A DNA stretch of 64,000 nt from Hymenobacter sp. APR13 (GCF_000737515.1 NZ_CP006587.1:2165001-2229000), one strand, 5' to 3'. Positions 21,201-30,790 are shown, numbered from the stretch's first letter. Numbers and translations are program-made. The notes: generated by a model from the sequence alone, not told the origin.

Positions 21201-24200
21201 AGCAACAACGGCCCGAGCTCTGCCAGCGCCGTGCCCCAGACCGTAACCTTGCCGGAGGGCGTCACCGACGTGGTGATTCCGCGCGGGGCCACCTACAACG
21301 CTACCACCCGGGTGATTGACTTCGGGACGGCGGCGGCCATTGCGGCCGGCACTGTCAATACCTTCCAGTTCAGCTTCACGGCCCCGGCTACGCCCGGCAG
21401 CGTGAGTGTGGCCAGCAGCACCGGCACCACCACCAGCCAGGGCGCCAACACGGCTCCCGACCAAGCAACGCTGGCGCTTGACGTCCGCAACCTGGCCGAT
21501 GTGGCCGTGGTCGTAACGGCCACCAACGCGTCAGTTGTGGCTGGTGCACCGGTGGAGTTCACGGCTGTGTTCCGCAACAACGGCCCGACGACGGCCCGCA
21601 ACGTAACGCGCCAGGTGCAACTGCCCGCCGGCCTGGTGGGTGTGGTGCTGCCTGATGGCGGCACCTACAACAACATGACCGGCGTGGTGACCTTCGACAA
21701 TGTAGCGGCGCTGGCGGCCAATGCTTCCCAAAATTTACGTATTCAGTTGACGGCCCCGGCCGCCATGGTTACGGTAGTGGCAACTGGCAGCACCACCACC
21801 ACCGACAACGAGCAGGGCCAGACGGCCAACAACTCCTCGGCGGCGCCTGTCACGGTATCGCCAGCCTTCGACCTGCTGACCCGCATCAGCGGTCCTGCCA
21901 CCACGGTGGCCGGCACCCTGGCCACGTTCAGCGTGGTGACCCAGAACAACGGACCTTCGGCGGCCGCCAACGTGGTGCAGACCGCTCAGCTGCCTACGGG
22001 CCTGCTTGGAGTGTTTGTGAGCAACGGCGGCACGTATAACAGTGCTACCGGCGTGGTGACGTTCCCGGCTGTGCCGGCCATGAGCAGCGGCACTAGCCTC
22101 AACAACACCATCAGCTTCCTGGCGCCGGCTACCGGCTTCACGGCTACGGCATCTGTTACGCCAACCAGCGGCGACACTAACACAGCCAACAACACGGCCT
22201 CGGCACCGGCTACCACCGTCACGGCGGCCCCGGCTACCCGTGCTAACCTGTTCACCACCATCACCTCGAACGTGGCCACGGTGGCCCCCGGCGGCGCCGT
22301 AACCTTCACGGTCACGCAGGGCAACGACGGTCCTGATCCGTCCCTGAACGTGGTGCAGCGCATCTCGCTGCCCGCTGGCCTGACCAACGTGTCGGTGTCG
22401 GGTGGCGGCAACTATGATAACGCCACGGGCGTGGTGACATTCCCGCAGATCAACTCGCAGGCCAGTGGTGCCAGCACGAGCTACACCATTACGGTGAATA
22501 ATGCCCCGGCTACCGGGGTGCTGGCAGCCGTGGCCAACGTGGGTGGGGCTACGCCCGACCCCATGCCGGCCAACAACGTGGCCACCGCCGATGTGCGTGT
22601 GAACCCATTGGCCGACGTGCTGACCACCCTCAGCGGCCCTGCTTCCGCTACGGCCGGCCAACTGCTGACCTACACCGTGCTGACGGCTAATGCCGGCAAC
22701 ACGCCCGCTGCCAACGTAGTGCAGACCGTGCAGATTCCGGCCGGCCTGACCGGCGTGACGGTGTCGGGTGGCGGCAGCTACAACGACGTTACGGGCGTGG
22801 TGAGCTTCCCGGCCATTACGGTGCAGCAGCCCGGCAACTCGGTGAGCAACACCATTTCGTACGCGGCACCGGTGAGCGGCACGCTCAACAACGTGGCGGC
22901 CGTATCGACTACCACTGCCGAAACGGCGGTGGCCAACAACCGCGCCGCCGTAACGACCACCGTGGCCGGACGGACTGATGTGTCCGTCAGCATTGCGGGC
23001 CCTGCTACTGCAGTAGCCGGCAACCTGGTAACGTATGCCGTGACGACGACCAACAACGGTGCCTCGGCGGCCCTGAACACGGTGACCTCCGTGCAGCTGC
23101 CCAAAGGCCTGACCGGCGTCTCGGCCACCGGCGGCGGTAACTATGACCCCGCTACCGGCCTAGTGACGTTCACGGCCGTGCCTTCGCAGCCGGTTGGCTC
23201 CGTAACCAACACCATCAGCTTTGTAGCCCCGGCTACCTCTACGCTGGTGGCGACGGCCAACACTGCGGCCAACAACGAGGACGTGCTGACCAATAACTCG
23301 GCCACGACCAGCACCACCCTCGCGCCGGCTACCACGCCGGCCCTGAACCTGACCACGACTATCACGTCCAGCAATCCTGGGCGTGCGGCTGGCGCTGCCG
23401 TTACGTTCACGGTATCCTCGACAAACAGTGCTGGCAGCGCTACTACGGCAACCAAAGTGCAGCAGGTGGTATACCTGCCGGCAGGCCTGACCGGGGTAGT
23501 GGTGTCGGATGGCGGCAGCTACGATGAAGCGACGGGTGTGGTCACGTTTCCGGTTATTGCCTCGCTGGCCGCCGGGGCCTCTACCCCTGCTTACACCATC
23601 CGGGCTAATACGCCTGCTTCCGACCCTTTCCGTGCGGTGGCTATGGTAGGTTCCGACCAGAGCGAAACCACTACGGCTGACAATACGGCGACAGTGACGG
23701 TGAATGTGAATGAGCGGGCCGACGTAACGACGGTAGTCACGGGCCCGGCCACGGCCAGCCCCGGCGCTACGGTTACCTACGGCGTGGTGACGCGCAACGA
23801 CGGCATCTCGCCGGCGGCCAACACGGTGCAGCAGGTGCAGCTGCCCGCCAACCTCACCAATGTGGTAGTATCGGGCGGCGGCAACTACGTGGCTGCCACG
23901 GGCCTCGTGACCTTCCCGACCATCACAGCGCTGCAGCCGGGCACAGCCAACCAGCTGAGCAATACCATCAGCTTCACGGCGCCGGCCGCGGCCTTCGATG
24001 TGGTGGGCACCGTTTCTACCGCCACCAACCAGGGGGGGAATACGGCACCTGACCAGTCCACGCAGGCTACTGCACCGGCCAACCAGCCGCCCACGGCCAA
24101 CGCAGTGGTGAATGCGCTGAAGGCGCCATTCGGCGAAACGGCCGGTCCGCTGCCCATCTCGCCGCTCTCGGGCCGCGATGCCGACGGCACGCTGGCCTTG

Positions 24201-25316
24201 TTCACCATCAGCAGCGTGCCGCCGGCCAGCCAGGGCGTGCTGCGCTACAACAACGCGGTGGTAACGCCCGGCACGTCGATTCCGGCTGCCGATGCCGACA
24301 AGCTCACGTTTGATGCGGCTCCGGGCTTCGTGGGCAATGCCTTCTTCACCTACACTACCACCGACAATGCCGGCGCGGTGTCGCAGGAGGCCATCTACAC
24401 CATTCCGGTGGGACAGGATACGAACTCGCTCTACACCAACTCGCCGGTGAAAGGCGGCTCGGCCAACCCGTACCAGAACAACGACCCCATTGCCACGGTG
24501 TTCGACGTGAACGGCGGCCGCTACAGCTCGGCCGGCGCCGTGACGGCCAACGGCCTGACCAGCGCCACCACGAACACTGACGGCACCAACCAGCTCGCCA
24601 CGCTGGGCCTGCAACTTGATCCGGTATCAGGCCTGATTTCGGTGCAGAACCGCCTGCTGCTGCGCGCTGGCACCTACACGGTGCAGGTAACGACGGTGGA
24701 TGCCTTCGGCGGCACCAACACCCAGCCTGTGACGTTCACCATCGGGGCCGCGCCGCTGCCGGTTGTGCTGGTTAGCTTCGACGTGCAGGCTGTGGGCACT
24801 GACGCCCGGCTGAACTGGAAAACGGCGCAGGAAACCAACAGCAGCCACTTCGTGGTGCTACGCAGCCTCAATGGCGGGGCCTCGTTCAGCGAAGTAGAGC
24901 GGGTGCAGGCCCAAGGCACCAAGTCGTCTGCCACCACTTACTCCTACCTCGACAAAGGAGTGGGCCGGCAGCAGAACGGGACGGTGTACTACCGCCTGGA
25001 GCAGGTAGACCAGGACGGTACTTCGGTCCTGACGGAAGTGAAAACGGTGTTCTTCAAAAACGAGCAGCCGACTGCCGTCCAGGTGTACCCCAACCCAGCT
25101 TCTGACCAGCAGCAGGTACGGCTCGACCTGACGACGCTGCCCGCCGGCAGCTACAAGGTGACCCTGACCGACATGGCTGGCCGCGTGGTGCAGACCGTGG
25201 CAGGCAGCGGGGGCCTGGAACAGGCGCTGGAGGTAGCCTCACTGCCGCAGGGTAGCTACCTGGTGCAGGTAATTGGCCAGGCGCAGGTGTACACCACCCG
25301 CTTCGTGAAGAAGTAG
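18258..25316 (+). CDS. Giant T9SS-secreted protein with ten DUF11-like repeats
   Basis: A 2352-aa exported protein. The signal peptide is residues 1-25 (LLACLLMLPQAWAQ). A cadherin/Ig-like domain (SFDPDGLAASSYRITTIP) is followed by a beta-sandwich domain that starts and ends with Cys, the first DUF11-like repeat, a second copy of that Cys-bounded domain, and then nine further DUF11-like repeats of about 105-125 residues. Each repeat carries NNGP...VQLPAGLTGV...GGxYxxxTGVVTFP. Then come another cadherin-like domain, a FnIII-like segment (PLPVVLVSFDV) and a T9SS type A sorting domain (VYPNPASDQ) ending in TRFVKK. The organisation suggests a long extended surface or matrix protein; the biological role is not known. 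It follows another T9SS cargo gene, but each has its own terminator. Confidence 0.88.
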   Translation: MKTLLPPLFRMLLACLLMLPQAWAQQVLPTPPPPALVSSISDLLPPSFRSVSGELTEQDLASELMMGTIVQPQTASRPQTAPTLNNGSFTRQADIDILRLFNPLARVTNGGTGTITAIRVTSLPDAAQTEFGLRNSTTGVTINLTTVPVIQLLSSYDQIYIRPRVNRTFSTNFQFQLINDANEISNTSTVTLNFTQIAVALPHVSQIVPAGAPATPLTEPLSFDPDGLAASSYRITTIPTAAEGVLALDGAPITVNQVLTPTEGSRLTFDPAPGYFGTAVFDYNARDAAGTNFVSTSYGIPVAKAICGQASTLNFADLADTRNFQTAQSIVVEGVTITASNYTAPSNETTFRIEDNGSLPGKTLAWTADYSLSANNTSSVDFAFSRPLENFSMAISDIDRVGDVWTDQLQIDGFTATGQLISLSAADAALAPNGSNAFSSPNQITGQGNANNFGPRSNVVLTFPQPLVRVRLTYRNVEPITNPGGQLIGINSMSWCSVVDVYTRFTAGPVAANVGNTVSYTVEFGNNGPDEAQQVTRTVTLPAGATNVTGPAGATYNSTTRVIDFGPAATLASGSSNSFTFGFTVPATAGGYSVVSNTSTPGNENGATANNSATRALTVNDCNSNNLLNYTLAATPTGSRKTSTETFGSTTATYSNFTSTAPVGQDNFFDVENFVVNGTTPLLSGKALSWIQNYTNLPATNQSTVTLTFAQPVNNLTLVIDDIDASTQGVAGSDFIDVLRLDGFPTSTSLTAATLTAANFTAGTTNSFSGNNSLTGNNNAVNTRLDDAATISFTTPVQRLVLTYSNTRAFTANNNRLQAIGIQSISYCNQPLADLQTTVTAVASPVNAGTTGQFNITFTNAGPQTAIDIVRQVQLPTGLTNVVATNGGTYSAVTGLVTYPVTASLANGANVNSTITFTAPAGGVVTASSLISGDVNESGNTANNSASGTITVTPVADVTTLVSGPTSVVAGQPAGTYTASFSNNGPSSASAVPQTVTLPEGVTDVVIPRGATYNATTRVIDFGTAAAIAAGTVNTFQFSFTAPATPGSVSVASSTGTTTSQGANTAPDQATLALDVRNLADVAVVVTATNASVVAGAPVEFTAVFRNNGPTTARNVTRQVQLPAGLVGVVLPDGGTYNNMTGVVTFDNVAALAANASQNLRIQLTAPAAMVTVVATGSTTTTDNEQGQTANNSSAAPVTVSPAFDLLTRISGPATTVAGTLATFSVVTQNNGPSAAANVVQTAQLPTGLLGVFVSNGGTYNSATGVVTFPAVPAMSSGTSLNNTISFLAPATGFTATASVTPTSGDTNTANNTASAPATTVTAAPATRANLFTTITSNVATVAPGGAVTFTVTQGNDGPDPSLNVVQRISLPAGLTNVSVSGGGNYDNATGVVTFPQINSQASGASTSYTITVNNAPATGVLAAVANVGGATPDPMPANNVATADVRVNPLADVLTTLSGPASATAGQLLTYTVLTANAGNTPAANVVQTVQIPAGLTGVTVSGGGSYNDVTGVVSFPAITVQQPGNSVSNTISYAAPVSGTLNNVAAVSTTTAETAVANNRAAVTTTVAGRTDVSVSIAGPATAVAGNLVTYAVTTTNNGASAALNTVTSVQLPKGLTGVSATGGGNYDPATGLVTFTAVPSQPVGSVTNTISFVAPATSTLVATANTAANNEDVLTNNSATTSTTLAPATTPALNLTTTITSSNPGRAAGAAVTFTVSSTNSAGSATTATKVQQVVYLPAGLTGVVVSDGGSYDEATGVVTFPVIASLAAGASTPAYTIRANTPASDPFRAVAMVGSDQSETTTADNTATVTVNVNERADVTTVVTGPATASPGATVTYGVVTRNDGISPAANTVQQVQLPANLTNVVVSGGGNYVAATGLVTFPTITALQPGTANQLSNTISFTAPAAAFDVVGTVSTATNQGGNTAPDQSTQATAPANQPPTANAVVNALKAPFGETAGPLPISPLSGRDADGTLALFTISSVPPASQGVLRYNNAVVTPGTSIPAADADKLTFDAAPGFVGNAFFTYTTTDNAGAVSQEAIYTIPVGQDTNSLYTNSPVKGGSANPYQNNDPIATVFDVNGGRYSSAGAVTANGLTSATTNTDGTNQLATLGLQLDPVSGLISVQNRLLLRAGTYTVQVTTVDAFGGTNTQPVTFTIGAAPLPVVLVSFDVQAVGTDARLNWKTAQETNSSHFVVLRSLNGGASFSEVERVQAQGTKSSATTYSYLDKGVGRQQNGTVYYRLEQVDQDGTSVLTEVKTVFFKNEQPTAVQVYPNPASDQQQVRLDLTTLPAGSYKVTLTDMAGRVVQTVAGSGGLEQALEVASLPQGSYLVQVIGQAQVYTTRFVKK

Positions 25317-25354
25317 CCGGTGTTCCGGCTGCGGCCGGCCGATACCATAGTTGC

Positions 25355-25390
25355 AAAGCCCCGTTCCTGCGCTGCAGGGGCGGGGCTTTT
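25355..25390 (+). terminator. Terminator after the giant DUF11 gene
   Basis: AAAGCCCCG (25355-25363) pairs with CGGGGCTTT (25381-25389), with an inner CCTGC/GCAGG stem, and is followed by a short T run. Confidence 0.8.
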
Positions 25391-25608
25391 GCGTGGCGGT
25401 TGGTTTGTGAGTAACGCACTCAGTCAGGAGGTGGCGGCTATGTGCTTTCGTAAGGTGAGCAGTAGTTGCCCCGCCAACTTATCCGATCCGGAATTTTTTC
25501 GGCAGATACTCAGGCACTGGCATAGCGGGTAGCCCGGCAGAGAGGCCACCCGCCAACCATATACCTGAAATGCGGTATGTAAGAATCTCACGCTTTGAAT
25601 TTCTGCTC

Positions 25609-26610
25609 ATGCCAGCCCTTTCCACTGCTGCTGCTTCCGCTAGTAAGGCCCCTGCTGCCCGGCCCCGCCGCCACCGCCCGGCTACCGGGCCGGTACCAGA
25701 TTTCGACGTGGTGATTATAGGAGCAGGTAGTGCGGGGCTGAGTGCCGCGCTGGTGCTGGGGCGCTGCCTGCGCCGCGTGTTGGTCTGTGATGGTGGGGCC
25801 CCGCGCAATGCGCCTTCGCCGGCCGTGCAGGGCTTCCTCACCCGCGACGGCACCAAGCCCGCGCAACTCCTGGAACTGGGCCTGCACGAGCTCGAACGCT
25901 ATACCACGGTAGAGGTGCGGACTACGCGTGTAACGGCCATCGTGCGCCATGGCAAGCAGTTTGAATTGACTGCTGAAGGCGAAACCGGCCGTAGCCGCAC
26001 TTTCACGACCCGCAAAATTCTGCTGGCTACCGGCGTCGAGGACGAGCTGCCGCCGCTGGAAGGCATGCGCGAGTTCTGGGGCTCGGGCGTGTTGCACTGC
26101 CCGTATTGCCACGGCTGGGAAGTGCGCGACCAGCCGCTGGCCGTGTACGGGCAAGGCAAAACAGTAACCGGGCTGGCCCTGCTGGTAAGCCGCTGGAGCC
26201 GCGACGTGGTGGTGTGCACCGATGGCCCGGGCAACCTGACCGCCAACGCCCGTCGCCGGCTACGGCTACAGGGAATCCAGGTGCGGGAAGAGCCGATTAC
26301 GCGGCTGCAGGCCAGTGCGGATAGTGGCCTGGAGCTTGTCTTCGAAACCGGGCAGCTGCTGGCCCGGCGTGCCGTATTTCTGCACGCCCACCAGCACCAG
26401 CGCACTAACCTGGCCGAGCAGACCGGCTGCCGGCTAACCAGCAAAGGCGCCGTATGGGTCGACAAAAACAACCAGACTTCGCAGCCCGGCATCTATGCTG
26501 CCGGCGACACTACCCCGGGTACGCAGCAGGCAATCCTGGCCGCTGCGCAGGGGGCGCAGGCTGCTATCTGCCTCAATGAGCAGCTTACCCGTGAAGAGTG
26601 CCCGAAGTAG
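25609..26610 (+). CDS. Thioredoxin reductase-like FAD/NAD(P)-dependent oxidoreductase
   Basis: A 333-aa two-dinucleotide-fold flavoprotein. The FAD motif GAGSAG is at residues 38-43, the NAD(P) motif GQGKTVTG lies after the redox-centre region, and the FAD-binding end reads IYAAGDT. HCPYCHGWE at 163-171 places a Cys-x-x-Cys (C164, C167) where low-molecular-weight thioredoxin reductases and GliT-like disulfide oxidoreductases carry theirs. It therefore probably reduces or forms a disulfide using a nicotinamide cofactor, but no thioredoxin gene is adjacent and the substrate is unknown. The start is taken at the ATG at 25609; an upstream ATG at 25570 is possible. The first 30 residues are Ala/Pro/Arg-rich and lie outside the conserved fold. 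Confidence 0.85.
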   Translation: MPALSTAAASASKAPAARPRRHRPATGPVPDFDVVIIGAGSAGLSAALVLGRCLRRVLVCDGGAPRNAPSPAVQGFLTRDGTKPAQLLELGLHELERYTTVEVRTTRVTAIVRHGKQFELTAEGETGRSRTFTTRKILLATGVEDELPPLEGMREFWGSGVLHCPYCHGWEVRDQPLAVYGQGKTVTGLALLVSRWSRDVVVCTDGPGNLTANARRRLRLQGIQVREEPITRLQASADSGLELVFETGQLLARRAVFLHAHQHQRTNLAEQTGCRLTSKGAVWVDKNNQTSQPGIYAAGDTTPGTQQAILAAAQGAQAAICLNEQLTREECPK

Positions 26611-26673
26611 TGGCCTGTTAGTTCACTACGGCCTCTCAAGTCATTGACTGATTTTCGGCTAAGAATACCTCAT

Positions 26674-26709
26674 AAAAAGGCCATTGCTGCATGCAGCAAT
26701 GGCCTTTTT
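26674..26709. terminator. Bidirectional terminator
   Basis: A perfect palindrome with stem GGCCATTGCTGC/GCAGCAATGGCC, flanked by five A and five T. It sits between convergent genes (stops at 26610 and 26732) and can end both. Confidence 0.9.
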
Positions 26710-26731
26710 GAGGGGCAAATAAACCAGGGCG

Positions 26732-29700
26732 TTACTCTAGCACCACACGGCGGCTGGTCGTTTGGCCGTCGGTGCTGAGGCGCAGCAGGTAGATGCCGGG
26801 CGCCAACCCCCGCACTGGTAGTTCGGTGCGGCTGGAACCGGCGGCGTGCCGCACTTGCTGCTGCCATACCGGACGGCCCAGGGCATCAAGTAGCGTGGTT
26901 TCGAGCACCCGGGCCGGGCCTTCTACGGCCAGCGTCAGGGGCTGCGAGCTGAGGGCCGGGTTAGGGAACAGGCTTAGGCTCAGGCCGCGCAGGGCTGCCA
27001 CAGTAGCCTGCGGCTGCCGGATGGTGAGCGTAACTGTGCTGGCACTGCTCACGCAGGCATTCACTGAATCAACTACATAATAAGTGTATACCCCCACGGC
27101 CGTGCGGCCGGTGGTATAGGAGTCGCCGGCGAACAGGCGTTGCGTGAGGGCTGCGTTGCCGTACCATACGCGGGTGCCATCAGGACCGGTGCTGGCCGTG
27201 GCCGTGAGGGCAGGTACCGTCTGGCCCAGGTCTACGGTAACGTTGGCGGCGGTGGGGGCCGGCAGGGCAGCGGGCGTAAACTCAAACGCTCCGATATCGG
27301 GCGTAGTGGCGCTGCGCGTGGCAGCCAAGAAGTCAATCGGCACTACGGGCAGCGGGCGGGCCGCACCATTGAGCAGGCAGCTGCGGTTGGATATGGGCGT
27401 AATCAAACCTGGAGCAGCCGGGGTGCCAAAATACAGCCGGGCCGCCACACTGGCCTGGTCCTGGGTGGTGGCGGTGCGCAAGGCAGCCAAGGTTGGGCGG
27501 GCAGCGCCATTTACGTAGGCCAGCGTGCTGTTGGGCCCGGCCACCGAGTAAGCGTTGTTGTTGATGGTGGTGAAGGGCGACGCTGCCGGAGCCGAGTACA
27601 CAGCGTAGGTTTTGCCGGCCGTGGCGGTGGTAGTTTGCTCGTTGGCGAGGATGTTGTTGAGCAGTTCTACCCCCGTTACGCTGGTGTTCAAAGCCACTGC
27701 CGCCGTTACGGGCGTGGTGCCGGCCGGCAGGTTGCCGGTCAGCCAGATGTTGTTGTAATACAGGCGGTAGCCCCCGCCCGATGAAGCATAGATGCCGTGG
27801 GGCGTGAAAGTAAACCCATTGTCGCCGTTGCTCACAATACCCGAAATCAGGTTGTTCACCACCAGAATATTGGCAGCGGTGCCCGTAGCCGACAGGCGGA
27901 TGCCGTAGGCCCCGTAGGTATCGAGGGTGGCAGTGCCGGTTTGGCTGACGTCGGCAATGGTATTGGCTGAAATCAGGCCGTTGGCACTGGTAGTGCCCAC
28001 CACGATACCAGCCGTCGAGCCCGTGTTGGCGCGCGTGATGCCGATGATGGTGTTGTTGGACAGCTCGAACTCCGTAGTGGCCAGCACCACGATGCCGCTG
28101 GCGCCTACCTTATCGGCCGCTACCGTGGAACCGATGAGGTTATTAGTGGCGAGAAAGATGGTGCAGTTGGCCTGGGCCTGAATGGCCGTAGCAGTCCGGC
28201 TGATGGCCGAGCGGCGGATGCGGCTGCTGGCCGTACCGCTGAACGCCACCCCGTAGGCAGTGGTAGAGCTGGCAGCCTTGAGGTTCAGGTGGCTCAGCAA
28301 CACGTTGTTGCCGGATACGAAGATGCCGCCGCTGCTGGCAGCCGTGCCCGTATTCGTAAACGACAGGCCACGGCTGTTGCTGCTGCCGGTGCCTTCCCCG
28401 GTGATGGTTACCTGGCTGGCATCCACGATGAGCAGTGGGGTAGTAATGCTGGCCGGCGCCGTAAACGCCGAGCCGCCCTGGTCGGCCAGCGCCGAATTGA
28501 TGGTAATGGTATTGACGCCGCTGGTGCCGGGGTTGGCATTGAGCGTAATGGGGTAGGTTTCGTTGGGGTAAGTGGCGTCGAGCAGGCGCAGCGTCAGGGC
28601 CCCGCCCAGCTCGTTGCTGTTGACGGCGGCCACGGCGGCTGTCAGCGTAGGATAATCAGCGGTGGCGGCGGCGCCTACCGTTTTCACCCCGCTCAGCAAG
28701 CCCAGCACCCGGTAGAAATTGGGCTGGCTGGGGGCGCTGCTGATGCTGGCCACGGAGGTAGCCGCAAAGCCGGCGGCCGGGTTGGCGGCCACGTTCGGGG
28801 TCGGGTTCAGATCCTGGGCCGCTACGAAATACTGGATGGTGTCGCCAATGGTTGGGGCGCTGCGCAGCTTGCTGACATCCAGCGTGAAGATGACAGCGTT
28901 GGTGGGCGAAGCTCCCGGATTTACCCATTTCCAGCCGTTGCCGCTGGCGTCGTTGGAAGCTGTAAAGACGTTGGCGTCGGCCTTCTTCTTATAGTAAAGC
29001 CGCGGGCCGGTGCCGGCCGTGAAGTCAACCCCTGATGCGTCGGTAATAAGGGCGCTCAAGGCGCGGTTGCCGGTGGCAGCACTGTTGCCCAGCAACTGGT
29101 AGCTGATGGTAGGGCCGCTGATATCCACGGCCGTAAACGTCCCTTCGTCGGCTCCCAGGTCAGGCCGGGCTACGGTGCGCGCTTCGCCGTCGATGTCGGT
29201 AGGCACGGGCAGGGCCGAAGCCACCAGAGTACCGCCGCCGCCTTCCACCTGCGTAGCCGCGCCCGGCTGGATGTGCGGGTCAGTCAGCGGATTCACAAAC
29301 GGCACGTTTTCCGTAACCGAACCCTGCTCGGCCGGAGCAGCCCGCAGCTTATACTGCGCCAGGGTTTGGTCGACGGCCGGAGTAGTGGCTACGCCGTAGA
29401 AAATCGGCTTTTCGGCCGAAGGCGTACCGGCATAAAACAGGTTGTTGCCCGAGGTAGGCGTGAGGCTGGTGAGGGCCGCAGTGCTCTTGAAGAAAGCTGC
29501 CGCCACGCCGCCGCCGCCGGCTGGCAGTCCGGTCACCAGGTTCACGAAGATGTTGTTGCGCAGGTCCACCGGCGGCGTACCCGAAATGTAGAAGGCCCCA
29601 CTCTTGTTGGCGGCGGCCGTAGCGGCATAGGTGAGCACCACCGTGTTGTGGAAGCAGTAGTTGTTGGTGCCGCCCCGGAAACTCAGGGCCCGCACCGACG

Positions 29701-30754
29701 TGCCCGCCGTGCTGGCCGGAGCCTTCACGTCGTACACAAAGTTGTTGAAGACGTTGTTGGTGGTGCCACCCGTGATGTCCATGCCCGAAGCAAAGCCCGA
29801 CGTGCCGCTGGCCAGAATATCGTAGGTGCGGTTGCGCCCGATGTTGTGGGTGGCCCCGCTGTTGACGTAGATGGCTTGGGCTGCCGAAGTGGTGCCTGTA
29901 CCGATGAGACCGTGCACCCGGTTGTCGAGCACGTCCACGGTGTTGTTGGTGCCGGTGGAGTAGATGCCGTACACGGCGCTGGCCCCGCTCAGCGTGGCCA
30001 CTTCCGTGTTGCTGACACGGCCCGTGGTCTGGCTGCGCAGATAAATGCCGTAGACTGTGCCTGTGGCACCGCCCGTAGCGGCCCCAATGGTAAGCACGCG
30101 GCTGGGCGCCCCCCCGGCCACTTGCCCGATTTCGTTGCCGTCGTCGTAGTTGGTGCTGCCGGCATCCAGGTTGTAGCCGTAGTAGCAGTCCTGCACCGTG
30201 TTGGACAGGAAGCGGTTCTGGTTGTTGTTGCCGTCCGAAACGTTGATGCCGAAGGTTCGGGTGGTGTTGGCACGGTTCAGGTCCACGGTGGCGTTCAGCA
30301 CCCGGTTGTTGGTAGCCCCGTTTTTCAGCCAGAAACCATACTCCAACTGTTGGGCGCTGGTGGTGTTGGTGGCTACGTCGTTCACGTCGATGCCGTCGAA
30401 CGTCACGTAGTCGGCACCGTCGAGGGTCACGGCGGCGTCGGTGGTGCCGGTGCCGGTACCTTCCAGGCGCGGGTTGGCGGCCGTGCCGTCTTTGCGGAAG
30501 ACGATGGGGTTGGCGGCCGTACCGCTTACCGTAATAGCCGGAAGCAGCTCCGCAAACGAGGCCCCGCTTTTCACCTGAAACGTAACGCCACCTGCGCCTA
30601 CCCCCTGCGCGTTCAGGGCCGCCACGGCCGCCCCAAAGGTGGTGTAGTTGCTGGTGCCGCTGCCGCCCGGGTCAATGGTGCGGATGCCCGTGAGCTGGGC
30701 CATAGCCGCTGAGCTTGCGCCTAGCGCCAAAAGAAGAAGTATAGGTTTTTTCAT
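26732..30754 (-). CDS. T9SS-secreted parallel beta-helix protein
   Basis: A 1340-aa exported protein. The ATG at 30754 opens a clear signal peptide (MKKPILLLLALGASSAAMAQ); the frame is open farther upstream but that part is not signal-like. Two right-handed beta-helix halves (about 40-470 and 650-1130) show many NN.I/N.V turns (for example NRVLNATVDL, NNTIIGITRA, LISANTIADV), as in NosD/pectate-lyase-like folds. Between them is a beta-sandwich linker (DISGPTISYQLLG). An Ig-like domain (about 1175-1260) precedes the T9SS sorting domain (LFPNPA) ending in SRRVVLE. The fold is often a carbohydrate lyase or hydrolase, but no catalytic residues can be assigned, so the function is open. A -7-like TATCTTCC lies 29 bases upstream of the ATG. 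Confidence 0.85.
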   Translation of the reverse strand: MKKPILLLLALGASSAAMAQLTGIRTIDPGGSGTSNYTTFGAAVAALNAQGVGAGGVTFQVKSGASFAELLPAITVSGTAANPIVFRKDGTAANPRLEGTGTGTTDAAVTLDGADYVTFDGIDVNDVATNTTSAQQLEYGFWLKNGATNNRVLNATVDLNRANTTRTFGINVSDGNNNQNRFLSNTVQDCYYGYNLDAGSTNYDDGNEIGQVAGGAPSRVLTIGAATGGATGTVYGIYLRSQTTGRVSNTEVATLSGASAVYGIYSTGTNNTVDVLDNRVHGLIGTGTTSAAQAIYVNSGATHNIGRNRTYDILASGTSGFASGMDITGGTTNNVFNNFVYDVKAPASTAGTSVRALSFRGGTNNYCFHNTVVLTYAATAAANKSGAFYISGTPPVDLRNNIFVNLVTGLPAGGGGVAAAFFKSTAALTSLTPTSGNNLFYAGTPSAEKPIFYGVATTPAVDQTLAQYKLRAAPAEQGSVTENVPFVNPLTDPHIQPGAATQVEGGGGTLVASALPVPTDIDGEARTVARPDLGADEGTFTAVDISGPTISYQLLGNSAATGNRALSALITDASGVDFTAGTGPRLYYKKKADANVFTASNDASGNGWKWVNPGASPTNAVIFTLDVSKLRSAPTIGDTIQYFVAAQDLNPTPNVAANPAAGFAATSVASISSAPSQPNFYRVLGLLSGVKTVGAAATADYPTLTAAVAAVNSNELGGALTLRLLDATYPNETYPITLNANPGTSGVNTITINSALADQGGSAFTAPASITTPLLIVDASQVTITGEGTGSSNSRGLSFTNTGTAASSGGIFVSGNNVLLSHLNLKAASSTTAYGVAFSGTASSRIRRSAISRTATAIQAQANCTIFLATNNLIGSTVAADKVGASGIVVLATTEFELSNNTIIGITRANTGSTAGIVVGTTSANGLISANTIADVSQTGTATLDTYGAYGIRLSATGTAANILVVNNLISGIVSNGDNGFTFTPHGIYASSGGGYRLYYNNIWLTGNLPAGTTPVTAAVALNTSVTGVELLNNILANEQTTTATAGKTYAVYSAPAASPFTTINNNAYSVAGPNSTLAYVNGAARPTLAALRTATTQDQASVAARLYFGTPAAPGLITPISNRSCLLNGAARPLPVVPIDFLAATRSATTPDIGAFEFTPAALPAPTAANVTVDLGQTVPALTATASTGPDGTRVWYGNAALTQRLFAGDSYTTGRTAVGVYTYYVVDSVNACVSSASTVTLTIRQPQATVAALRGLSLSLFPNPALSSQPLTLAVEGPARVLETTLLDALGRPVWQQQVRHAAGSSRTELPVRGLAPGIYLLRLSTDGQTTSRRVVLE

Positions 30755-30782
30755 ATAAAAAAGGTGTGGATTACAAGAGGCA

Positions 30783-30790
30783 GGAAGATA
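30783..30790 (-). promoter_or_regulatory. Predicted -7 box of the beta-helix gene
   Basis: On the minus strand TATCTTCC resembles TAnnTTTG. Transcription would begin near 30776, giving a leader of about 22 bases. No clear -33 TTG is present. Confidence 0.35.

Noticed and set aside
21735..24614. Minus-strand frames of 300-480 codons opposite the DUF11 array
   Set aside because: They mirror the repeats of the sense gene, and their Arg/Gly/His-rich products have no signal or domain.
26674..26709. The palindrome as a mobile-element end
   Set aside because: A and T runs at both sides and its place between convergent genes make it an ordinary bidirectional terminator.
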